A DNA stretch of 64,000 bases from Carpediemonas membranifera (Eukaryota > Fornicata): assembly GCA_019828565.1 (NCBI GenBank), contig JAHDYR010000024.1, forward strand, positions 62,001 through 126,000, in the 5' to 3' direction. Under the pieces are notes generated by a model that ran no database searches, was not told the DNA's origin, and worked only from the letters and a program-made list of their open reading frames with translations. The position numbers and the translations under genes were made by a program. Below are positions 29,490-37,131 of this stretch, in pieces (the stretch's first letter is position 1; every line of letters starts with the position of its first letter).

Positions 29490-30357
29490 CTGCCCCTCCA
29501 TGCTCAACTGACTTGAGTATGAATAACTTGTGCCGGTAGGCCTCACAGGGGAAAGCCTGTGCTAACCTACTTCACCGTTGGCGGCTGGGGAATAGCCCAG
29601 TGCCCGGGAAGGGTACTCTGCCTTAGCTCGGTAACCCTTGCTTCACCGTCGCTAACTGTGGGTAGCACAGCAGCCGGAACACCGTTGACATACTCTTACT
29701 GCCACGTAAGGGTGTCCGGTACAACCGTAGTTGTTCTGTGGTGACGTATCTCCAAATTGATTGACTCAGAATTTCGTGGTACCACTGTGTAAGTATTGCG
29801 TCATACGCTCAAGGGTTAGTCTTACCCGGGCTTACCGCCCTCCCACGGGCCATTACTGGGCCGTATGGTCGTCGATTAGTTCATTCGGATCCTTAAAATG
29901 CACAAATGGCTTCAGTTCGAAACCACCATGGTATGCGGCCTTGAAAGCCCTCATTCTTACATAGCGTTCGAATAACGCCTCTAGAGGCCTCAAAGCCTCT
30001 TCGTTGCCGAGATATGGCCTTTTTTTTGCTTTTTCTCGTTCGTCGACAGTTGGGACGCCGCGAATATTGCTCTATAACACTAACAACATCAGTATTCGTC
30101 TCATAGACGTATAAATATCGTGATTTTGCGGACTTATCGTCCTCAACAAGCGTTCATCGGGGTTCACCAAACGGACCCTTTCTCGGTCGGCGAATTCTGC
30201 CTAACCCGTCTGCTTTCGTAAATTACGCGTTGCACCATGCTATTCAGCGTCCTGACTTAGCTGTGTGGAGTCCTGGTCATGACCCAGGTCCTACGTTTTT
30301 GTATCATGTAACACGTAAATGAAGTTTTGACCGCGGTTAATACTTCCATACGGCCTA
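29490..30357. other. E2 region between 3' LTR and the convergent ORF
   Basis: 868 bp with no convincing gene. The first 340 bp are perfectly repeated at 63661-64000. Contains the polypurine tract and the 17-bp motif (29977-29993) shared with E1. A small open frame at 29559-29744 is repeated with the element but looks non-coding. Confidence 0.5.
29977..29993 (+). promoter_or_regulatory. Shared 17-bp palindromic motif upstream of the E2 convergent ORF
   Basis: GCCTCTAGAGGCCTCAA, identical to 24103-24119 in E1 and on the same strand as the convergent ORF, 364 bp before its ATG. Confidence 0.45.
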
Positions 30358-31692
30358 ATGGAGAACCTTGTGCATGATTTGGACGCACTGATCGCTGATC
30401 TTGCTGGCAATGACGGCAATCTGCCCGTTGCTGAACGTCTCCGCGCTCTGAAGCGCAAACACCAGTCCGTGCTCGTGCCGGACAGCACCGATATGCCCCA
30501 GAGACGTGCTCGTCCCGAGGAATCTTCCTCAGCACCCATTGTTGAGCCGTCATCGCCACAGGACGTCGTCATCGAGGTTCCTGCGGCTCGCGCGATCACC
30601 CGCCGGCACCCACCTGAGGATATCCGCCGCGTAACGGGTGTTGTCGTCGACGATGAAGGTACGCGTCGCACCTTGACCGGACGCGTCGTGGCTGTCGCCA
30701 CTTGTTCTGCCCAAGCTGGTCATGCTGTCAGCACGGTTGAGGCCGCCCAGCGCCGGACCTCCAACCGCCCCGTCACCCGCCAGGTGCTCCGCGGGCACCT
30801 CCAAGGACCTCATCGGGCGGACCTGGCGGAGCGGGAAGCCCGTTTCCAGACCGTAATCGCTTCGGTCTCTGGTCGCGTCTCGAACTGCTTCGAGCTGCCC
30901 CTCCAGGGCATGCTATCCCGTCTGAGGACCGGCCAGGTCTTCAGCGCTGGCGATGAGGCTGGGGACCTCATGACGCGTCAGTCCCTCTTGCTCCTGACGG
31001 ACTTCGTCACCGACGCCGTCGTGGGCCGTGCACTGCGGTCCCACTTTGAGATCGACTCACCTGCCGATGTTGCCCTCGCCGAGGCTCTGCTCGCCTCTGA
31101 CGGTGTCACGTCCGGCTGTTTCTCCCGATCTACGGTCGACGTCGTGGTAGCGACCCTGACCCGCATCACTCCCGATCTCGCTGATCGCCAGCCATCCTAT
31201 CTCCGAACCCTGGCGAACCAGTCCCTGATGCGGATCATCATGATCTCTTCGCACCCTTCCTTGTACTGCTGTTGGATGGTGGCCCAGGCCCGTCGCGTCG
31301 ACCGTCTGTCTGCTCACGAGGCGACACGGTTTGTGACGGACTACTACGCCCTGCTCACAAACGATCGCATCGCACGGATCGAGACCACGATCAGCGCTGC
31401 CGAGCTCGTGCCGCAGGTGTCTGACCCGTCACTCGACTATGTGATCGTCGAGTGCCTCAGGCACATTGAGCTGTACAACGAACAGTTCCGCGAAAGCTTC
31501 ACCCTTGTGGTTAAGTATCAGAATTACGCCGTGCCTGGACTCACTCAGCTCACGCAATCCATGTGCACTTGCCTCCCGATCACCAACTACCTCACCAATG
31601 CCCGTCTTTGGCCGCGTGTTCGCCCTGAGTGGCACCCTGAGCTGCTCCTGGCCCGGCTGCGCGAGTCTGCTGGTGCGATCGACGAAGAATAA
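30358..31692 (+). CDS. Extra convergent ORF of E2 (unknown function)
   Basis: 444 residues on the strand opposite to gag-pol, ending 52 bp from the pol stop, the same arrangement as in E1. A short helical N terminus (VHDLDALIADLA) is followed by a long polar linker (residues ~35-155), then a helical C-terminal region of about 280 residues. The segment MRIIMISSHPSLYC...ATRFVTDYYALL parallels the E1 protein. No known domain is recognised. It is not a normal env: there is no signal peptide, no transmembrane helix and no furin-like site. The element is young (identical LTRs) and the frame is intact, so coding is likely. Confidence 0.78.
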   Translation: MENLVHDLDALIADLAGNDGNLPVAERLRALKRKHQSVLVPDSTDMPQRRARPEESSSAPIVEPSSPQDVVIEVPAARAITRRHPPEDIRRVTGVVVDDEGTRRTLTGRVVAVATCSAQAGHAVSTVEAAQRRTSNRPVTRQVLRGHLQGPHRADLAEREARFQTVIASVSGRVSNCFELPLQGMLSRLRTGQVFSAGDEAGDLMTRQSLLLLTDFVTDAVVGRALRSHFEIDSPADVALAEALLASDGVTSGCFSRSTVDVVVATLTRITPDLADRQPSYLRTLANQSLMRIIMISSHPSLYCCWMVAQARRVDRLSAHEATRFVTDYYALLTNDRIARIETTISAAELVPQVSDPSLDYVIVECLRHIELYNEQFRESFTLVVKYQNYAVPGLTQLTQSMCTCLPITNYLTNARLWPRVRPEWHPELLLARLRESAGAIDEE

Positions 31693-31744
31693 ATTCTGTT
31701 GGCTGCCTTACCTGCCTTTTTACAGGTACGTATAAGTGGTAGGC

Positions 31745-34700
31745 TTATGCTTTTCCGAGAAATATATCTAACGCTTCGCAGTCCTTGACGTTCTCGTAAG
31801 GCTCCCAAGTGTCCTCGCATGGCTCATACCCTTTCCAGTGCACGTGGAACTTCCTATTCTTGATCGACTTCTCATTGGATGAATCGTAAATGCACTCGAC
31901 AACGTACTCGGCATCAGTGGTCGCTGCCAGGGCCTGTGCTGAGTCGCGTGACAAGTCACCCTCGAAAGACCTCACGCGCTCGGATGCTACCCTGAACTCC
32001 TTACCCGAGTTCACGTCTCTCACATTGTATGCTACCGGTAAGTTGTCGACGATAACCGGGCTCACTAGCTGCATTGGGCCTCGCCAACCTGCCGCAAGCT
32101 TGGAAGGTGGCTTAGTCGGATACTTCACCAGCACCCACTCTGAATCAATAACCGGCGGGGACCCAACCCGGTTGCGCGCGTCCTCTTGCATGGCTCGGAT
32201 GCGTGCCGCGGCCATCTGTCTCGCGAGTTTCACCGCCTCGCCATTATCTGCCGGATAGTCCGCGCTGTCATCTTGGCTCGTGAAGACAATCTCACTCGGC
32301 ACTCGCATGTCGCTTCCAAAGATAATCTCAGCCGGCGTGAGGTGATGGGCCGCTCTGGGTGTTGAGTTAACAATAAATTGTGCCACTGGTAAACAGTCGA
32401 CCCAATCCTCGGTCTGGAGCTCATACTTCCTGGAGCGCAAGATTCGTTCGATTCGAGAGTTCGCCCGCTCTACAATCCCATTGGACTGCGGGTGATACGG
32501 AGTTGTGATATGGGTCGAGAACCCGACTCGACCAGCAAGATCCTCGAACAAACGGTTTGCAAACTGGCGCCCTCCGTCTGACTGGAGAACTCTAGGCGCC
32601 CCGTACCGTAGTAGCCACGTATTCGTAAATGCTCTTACTGCTTCAAGGGCCTTCGTAGTCCGTAGGGGTACCAGCTCTGTCCACCTTGAGGCCGTGTCAA
32701 CCATTACCAAGATATAGCTGAAACCGTTGACCTCTGGTAGCGGGCCAATCGTGTCAATCGCTACCTTATCAAACGGAGTTACACTCGCTGTGTGCAAGTA
32801 CGACCGCTTGGCGTCCTCTGGCTTCGCCGTGAGCTGACAGACTGGGCACTTGTTAATTACCTCTGCGACTTGGTCAATGGGGGCTCGCTTCCCTCTCGCC
32901 TTCAACAGCTCGACTGTCGTATAAAGGGGGAGATGGGCTTGACCGTGGAGGTGAGCGTCATGGATCTCATTCTCTGTCGCGGTCGGGGTCTTGGACGCAG
33001 CAAAGACTCTGCTCAATCCATCCGCTGCTCCATTATCTACTCCAGGGACGTGTCGTATTGTGAAGGGGAGGTCTGCGATCGATTCATACCACCTTTGGAC
33101 CTTAGCGTTTGATGAACGGGCCATATAAATGAGATTACGGTGGTCGGTCAGCAGCGTGAAAGGGGTCCAGACCAGGAAACGGCGCCAGCGTTGAAGCGCG
33201 GAGACGATAGCATATGCCTCCTGTTCTATCGTGCTCCATCTTGTCTGCACATCGGTGAAGGCCTTCGACATATAACTGACAGGCTTGCCATCCTGCAGGA
33301 GGACACCTCCGATCCCTACGTCCGACGCGTCGGTCATCACCACGTGGCGCTTTGTCACGTCGAAGTGTTGTAAGATGGGTGCGGAACACAGTAGATCCTT
33401 CACCAGGGCCAAGGCTTTGGTCTGCTCTGGGGTGCCTAGCCCAATCTTACCGGCTGCTGCGAGTGCCAATGGTCGCGTGACCATGGAAAAGTGTGGCACG
33501 AAGTCACGGACGAAGTTCAGAAATCCCATGAGTGCCTGGGCCGCCTTTCGGGACTTGGGTAGCTTGAGCTCTTGGATGTCATGTACCCGGTCGGCAGCAA
33601 TACCGTAGCCCTCACCTGAAACTGTCCAGCCAAGGAACTCGACTGTAGACTGGCCGAAATGTGACTTCTCGGCATTGAGGCGAAGATTCAGTTCATCCGC
33701 TCGCTTGAGGACCTTCGTCAGGTTGACGATATACTCTGCCTCTGTTCTTCCGAAGACTACGATGTCATCGATATAAATCAGGCAACTGGCTCCTAGTAAA
33801 TCTGCGAACGCCCGCTCCATCGAGTACTGAAAGTGAGCACCCGCGTTCTTCAAACCAAACGGCATGCCCGTATACTGGAACTTGCCCCTCGGCGTATTGA
33901 ACGCCGTGTACTGGCGCGAACGTTCGGACATCTGAATCTGGTGGTACCCTGCCGATAAATCTAGGGTGGCGAACACCTTGGATGCGCCTAACTTCGCTAA
34001 ACACGTCTGTATCTCAGGGATAGGGTACTCGAACGGCTCCGTCTCGTCGTTGATCTTGCGGAAATCCACGACCATGCGTGTCTTGTCCGGACCCTTCGGA
34101 ACCAGGAGCACCGGCGAAGCATATGGGCTGAAAGACTGCTCGACGTACTTCTTCTCGATTAGCTCGGCGAGATGTTGGTCGAATAAGTGCTCGCGCTGGT
34201 ATGGGACGTAGTTAGACCGTGACGCGATCACCCTGTCCGACTTGAGCACAAGGTCATATGGTTCTAGATTGCTGAAACCTTGCCGGTCGTGGAAACAGTG
34301 GTCATAGCGGGCCAATATCCGACTCTGCTTATCGTTCATATCCGCTCGCAAATTGTAGAGTCGTCTCTCAAGACGCTCGAGTGTCGATGGGAGCTGGGCG
34401 TCCTCTTCGATCGACGAGTCGCTCGACCTAGCTCCAACATGTGGAAGAATGCCCCAGTCCACCATGACTGCATAGTTCAAGAGCATGTCATACTCCATCT
34501 CAACTGCATACGCGGTCACCGTCGCCTCGACGCCCTTCGGGGTCATCGGCGACTTGTCCATGATTACTGGGACCTCATAGGTCGTGTCTGTCTGGATTCT
34601 GCCTCCGGGTGACTTGATGTGTATCGGGCTGGCTAGCTTCGTCGCGTTCAGTCCCGCTTCCTGAGCTGAGGCGGGGTTAACGAGCGGGATGTCCGCACCA

Positions 34701-34870
34701 CAATCGAATAGTATGCGCCCCCATGCGCAGCCGTCCACTGCACCCGATACCACAGGCAATGATGGAGTTGTCTCGCCAGCCATAGTCCAAACGCGCGCCG
34801 GTGTCGAGTAATTGGTGTACTTACGGTCGTTTACAGGAACTGGGCCTGTCGACCGGCAGAACTTGGCCAT
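31745..34870 (-). CDS. E2 pol (protease, RT, RNase H, integrase, chromodomain)
   Basis: The 1,041-codon frame runs in register with gag beyond a UAG codon at 34913-34915. The second CCHC knuckle (CAKCGKLGHMAKFC) overlaps its start. Aspartic protease: LFDCGADIPL (DCGA instead of the usual DSG/DTG). RT: VVDFRKIN, FATLDLSAGYHQI, YTGMPFGLKNA, LIYIDDIVVFG. RNase H: VMTDASDVGIGG, LLTDHRNLIY, NGAADGLSR. Integrase: HLHGQAHL, CPVCQL, VAIDTIGPLP, VLQSDGGRQF, NGIVERAN. Chromodomain: FHVHWKGYEPCEDTW. All catalytic residues visible by eye are in place. The copy is probably active if the UAG is suppressed. Confidence 0.93.
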   Translation of the reverse strand: MAKFCRSTGPVPVNDRKYTNYSTPARVWTMAGETTPSLPVVSGAVDGCAWGRILFDCGADIPLVNPASAQEAGLNATKLASPIHIKSPGGRIQTDTTYEVPVIMDKSPMTPKGVEATVTAYAVEMEYDMLLNYAVMVDWGILPHVGARSSDSSIEEDAQLPSTLERLERRLYNLRADMNDKQSRILARYDHCFHDRQGFSNLEPYDLVLKSDRVIASRSNYVPYQREHLFDQHLAELIEKKYVEQSFSPYASPVLLVPKGPDKTRMVVDFRKINDETEPFEYPIPEIQTCLAKLGASKVFATLDLSAGYHQIQMSERSRQYTAFNTPRGKFQYTGMPFGLKNAGAHFQYSMERAFADLLGASCLIYIDDIVVFGRTEAEYIVNLTKVLKRADELNLRLNAEKSHFGQSTVEFLGWTVSGEGYGIAADRVHDIQELKLPKSRKAAQALMGFLNFVRDFVPHFSMVTRPLALAAAGKIGLGTPEQTKALALVKDLLCSAPILQHFDVTKRHVVMTDASDVGIGGVLLQDGKPVSYMSKAFTDVQTRWSTIEQEAYAIVSALQRWRRFLVWTPFTLLTDHRNLIYMARSSNAKVQRWYESIADLPFTIRHVPGVDNGAADGLSRVFAASKTPTATENEIHDAHLHGQAHLPLYTTVELLKARGKRAPIDQVAEVINKCPVCQLTAKPEDAKRSYLHTASVTPFDKVAIDTIGPLPEVNGFSYILVMVDTASRWTELVPLRTTKALEAVRAFTNTWLLRYGAPRVLQSDGGRQFANRLFEDLAGRVGFSTHITTPYHPQSNGIVERANSRIERILRSRKYELQTEDWVDCLPVAQFIVNSTPRAAHHLTPAEIIFGSDMRVPSEIVFTSQDDSADYPADNGEAVKLARQMAAARIRAMQEDARNRVGSPPVIDSEWVLVKYPTKPPSKLAAGWRGPMQLVSPVIVDNLPVAYNVRDVNSGKEFRVASERVRSFEGDLSRDSAQALAATTDAEYVVECIYDSSNEKSIKNRKFHVHWKGYEPCEDTWEPYENVKDCEALDIFLGKA

Positions 34871-34912
34871 GTGGCCCAGCTTTCCACACTTTGCGCACTT
34901 GATCTTATCTCT

Positions 34913-35734
34913 CTAACAGTCCCGGGCGAAGTGACCTTGCTTGCCGCAGTTCTGACACTGCTTACTGGCTCTGTCGGGCCGTCTCGTATCAGGCTGGAAA
35001 CTGGAGTGGTTGTACGCGTGCGGTGGCTCAGGAGCTTGGCGTTGGAGGGGAGGCTGGTCAGGTCTTGCCTGTTGACGTTCTTGGCGGCCCGGACGGGCTC
35101 TGCTAGACTTGACGCGGCTTCCAGGATGTGTTAACGACACTGGATGGAGGGATGCGTATGATTCAGAGATGAGACGAGCTTCCTCGAGCTTCTTGCAGAT
35201 CATAAGAGAGGTAATGAAGGTCTCATCGAGCGACATTCCTACTACGGCGTCTTTGACCTCCTCGCGGAGGAACTCGTCCAGGATTCCGTTCAGGAACATC
35301 TGGCGGATCGTAGCAGGCGCCAGATCAGGCTTGATGATGCGGTACCTTGTACGGAACTTGTCCAAGTACTGTGTGAAGCGCCCCGAATGGACGCCCTTCA
35401 CAGAGAGCTGGAATAGTTGGCGCTGTAGGATAGCTGATTGAGGTTTGATGGCGTCAACGACGGCCTGGAAAGCTAGGTCTTCCGCTCCGGACTTTTTCAT
35501 ACGGACTTGCGGTGCGCGAAAAATAAGGGAGGATGATGTCTTCTGTCTCCTCGCGCGGCGGTACACCTGCTTAACATCAACACCCGATGAACTGCAGAAT
35601 GTTAGAACTGCAGGGCCTAAGCGCTTAATGAGGCGGCGCTTTCCACCGGCCTGAACATGTCTCGTTAGCTTTTCGTGAAATGCCAGAATGGCACTAATGC
35701 TTGGCTCGTTCACTGACGGGCCGTTTTCAGTCAT
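34913..35734 (-). CDS. E2 gag, ending in an in-frame UAG
   Basis: 273 residues from the ATG at 35734, which is 15 bp from the LTR end. N-terminal motif LAFHEKLTRHVQAGGKRR is shared with E1 and E3. Capsid-like helical region (FTQYLDKFRTRYRII, IRQMFLNGILDEFL), a basic Pro/Gln-rich linker, and a CCHC knuckle CQNCGKQGHFARDC. UAG follows immediately, then RDKIKCAKC continues in the same frame into pol. In E1 the same spot has no stop. The UAG may control the gag to gag-pol ratio by readthrough, or be a mutation. The youth of the element favours the former without proving it. Confidence 0.9.
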   Translation of the reverse strand: MTENGPSVNEPSISAILAFHEKLTRHVQAGGKRRLIKRLGPAVLTFCSSSGVDVKQVYRRARRQKTSSSLIFRAPQVRMKKSGAEDLAFQAVVDAIKPQSAILQRQLFQLSVKGVHSGRFTQYLDKFRTRYRIIKPDLAPATIRQMFLNGILDEFLREEVKDAVVGMSLDETFITSLMICKKLEEARLISESYASLHPVSLTHPGSRVKSSRARPGRQERQQARPDQPPLQRQAPEPPHAYNHSSFQPDTRRPDRASKQCQNCGKQGHFARDC

Positions 35735-35739
35735 TTGAA

Positions 35740-35749
35740 GTAATATTAC
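35740..35749 (-). promoter_or_regulatory. 10-bp palindrome at the primer-binding position of E2
   Basis: GTAATATTAC is perfectly self-complementary. It is flush with the LTR end (35750) and 5 bp before the gag ATG (35734). No sequence resembling the complement of a tRNA 3' end follows the LTR. Confidence 0.75.
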
Positions 35750-35845
35750 TGTGGTTTGACTATACCTGTTTTACTGGGGGAAAAGACTTCGACACAGGGG
35801 TGTCGAAGTCAATCCATAAATGTTCTTAAATTGTACTGACTGACA
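35750..35845 (-). repeat. E2 5' LTR (96 bp)
   Basis: Identical to 29394-29489. Hairpin stem at 35785-35795 and 35800-35810 with loop AGGG. Followed on the + side by the duplication GCTT. Confidence 0.93.
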
Positions 35846-36015
35846 GCTTCGCCAGCCTGCTGTCCGATAAGTAGTGGTACAGGACCGAGCATCCTGTGGG
35901 CTCTGCGCTTGCCCCCTTGCAGACGATACATCTGAAGGGCCTCGGCGAACGCGAAAACTTCGGCAACTGTCATACCTAACAGAGTCGGTGGACTCAAATC
36001 GGATTTCTCGACCAT
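35846..36015 (-). CDS. E1 gag, N-terminal part
   Basis: ATG at 36015, 21 bp from the LTR end. About 56 codons (VAEVFAFAEALQMYRLQGG, KRRAHRMLGPVPLL) to GEA, where E2 is inserted. The frame resumes exactly at 29391. The residue pattern GGKRR followed by LGP is common to the E1 and E2 gag starts; E3 has GGKRK. Confidence 0.85.
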
Positions 36016-36026
36016 TAAGGAAGGAA

Positions 36027-36036
36027 TTAACGTTAA
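36027..36036 (-). promoter_or_regulatory. 10-bp palindrome at the primer-binding position of E1
   Basis: TTAACGTTAA is perfectly self-complementary, flush with the LTR (36037) and 11 bp before the gag ATG. Confidence 0.75.
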
Positions 36037-36114
36037 TGTTGTCCCTAGAAGAGAACTGTTTAAATGAACTAATCAACCTCCGTTGACTTGACTATTATTG
36101 ACTTGATCACATCA
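36037..36114 (-). repeat. E1 5' LTR (78 bp)
   Basis: Identical to 23300-23377. The target duplication GCTC follows at 36115-36118, after which E0 pol continues. Confidence 0.92.
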
Positions 36115-36118
36115 GCTC

Positions 36119-36586
36119 GGAGAGGGGGAAGAGGTAACCGCTCAGCTCGAACCCGATAGCTACGTGCTGCTCGAGCGCATCGGTCGTGTCGGCAAGCTAC
36201 AACAGAAACTGCGCGGCCCGATGCTGCTGGTCGCCCCAGCCGAGCACCCCAACACGTTCACAATCCGCGACCTCAATACGAAGAAGGAGATGGTCGTCCA
36301 CGCCGAGCGTTTGAGGAAGTTCTTAACCCATGCGCCCAGACACGAGGTCGAGGCCATGGCCGCCTGCGAAGGCGAATACTACGAGGTCGACTCGATCGTT
36401 GATCACCGCGTCGAGATGGTCAGACGCCACCCGGTCTTGAAGGTCCGCCTTCACTGGAGAGGCTACGAGGCAGCTGAGGACACGTGGCAACCGTTCGACA
36501 GCGAAATAGATGAGTTGGAGGCTCTCGACACGTACCAAGAGCGAATGGGCGTGAAAGATGTCTTCGATGAGTTTAGAGTGTGGTAG
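36119..36586 (+). pseudogene. E0 integrase C terminus and chromodomain
   Basis: This continues E0 pol from 23299 in register (GEGEEVTAQLEPDSYVLLE, then LRGPMLLVAPAEHPNTF). The integrase C-terminal part is followed by a chromodomain (YYEVDSIVDHR, VRLHWRGYEAAEDTWQPF). The stop at 36584-36586 is followed by a polypurine tract AGGGGGGTAG (36596-36605). Confidence 0.9.
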
Positions 36587-36595
36587 CTGCGCTAC

Positions 36596-36626
36596 AGGGG
36601 GGTAGTGTGGTGGTCAACACTGGTCA
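36596..36626 (+). repeat. E0 polypurine tract and start of 3' LTR (21-bp repeat, right copy)
   Basis: AGGGGGGTAG, then a 21-bp sequence beginning TGTGGTGG, identical to 22268-22288. A TG start directly after a polypurine tract is what a 3' LTR should look like, but only 21 bp are recognisable before unrelated sequence. Confidence 0.55.
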
Positions 36627-36662
36627 GATGAGCCTTTTGTCAGATTAAACCAAGCTTCACCG

Positions 36663-37049
36663 CTACAAGTCGTCATATCTCTCCAAGAAGGCGAGCACGG
36701 CCTTGCAGTCGAGCTGTGTAAGCTCGGTGGGGCATCTGCGCCGCTCCTTGACCTGTACGATCCGAATTCTCTGGGCTGTCGCCGTATCGGAGGGTGAGGT
36801 TGGATCGATTGTGTAGGGGTCTGGCTTGTGCTCTTCCGCCCGATTGGCGGCTGTGAGGGAAGCGACTTGCTGAGTAAGGTTGCCTATCATGGCGTATAAC
36901 TCTTGCAGCTCCGATACGTTCCGATCGGAACGCTGTTGTTCAGCTTGTTCCGTCATGTTTGTCGGGGAGCTCCTAGCTTCGTCAGGGATGCTTAAGGCAG
37001 GTATCTGGGCGTGCTGGTCACTAAATAACGTTATTTGTGGTGTTCCCAT
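36663..37049 (-). pseudogene. Gag-like N-terminal fragment (E6)
   Basis: A - strand ORF of 128 codons; the internal ATG opening MTEQAEQQRSDRN is a likely start. It contains a predicted coiled coil (LQELYAMIGNLTQQVASL) and then QLDCKAVLAFLERYDD, which resembles the start of a capsid domain, before a stop. It ends 37 bp from the E0 LTR fragment. It is probably the 5' part of a gag interrupted by E0. No LTR is visible for it. Confidence 0.45.
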
Positions 37050-37131
37050 GGGGTATGATGAAAGATTTGGATGTTCAGGTTTACATAAACTGCGGTCGAA
37101 TCTAAAGATTATATCCGAGATTCGGTGGCGG

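Larger units (their letters stand above)
29394..35845 (-). mobile_element. E2: gypsy element with 96-bp LTRs, nested in E1 gag
   Basis: LTRs at 29394-29489 and 35750-35845 are identical, TG...CA, and flanked by GCTT duplications (29390-29393 and 35846-35849). Order on the - strand: LTR, palindrome GTAATATTAC, gag, a UAG, pol, convergent ORF on the other strand, polypurine tract GGAGGGGCAG, LTR. Removing 29394-35845 plus one duplication rejoins the E1 gag in frame (GEA followed by FNAYTREE). A second copy begins at 63565. Confidence 0.93.
23300..36114 (-). mobile_element. E1: gypsy element with 78-bp LTRs, containing E2
   Basis: LTRs at 23300-23377 and 36037-36114 are identical, TG...CA, and flanked by the 4-bp duplication GCTC (23296-23299 and 36115-36118). 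E2 (6,452 bp) sits in the E1 gag. Without it E1 is about 6.36 kb. Order on the - strand: LTR, palindrome TTAACGTTAA, gag-pol in one frame, an ORF on the other strand, polypurine tract GGAGGGGTAG, LTR. Identical LTRs and an open gag-pol show that this is a young copy that was coding-competent before E2 arrived. Confidence 0.92.

Noticed and set aside
29559-29744. 61-codon ORF repeated at 63730-63915
   Set aside because: It is repeated only because it lies in the E2 element. It has no protein-like features and sits in a region more likely to be leader or UTR.
30358-31692. Envelope-like protein in E2
   Set aside because: No signal peptide, transmembrane helix or cleavage motif, and it is on the opposite strand from gag-pol, unlike env genes.
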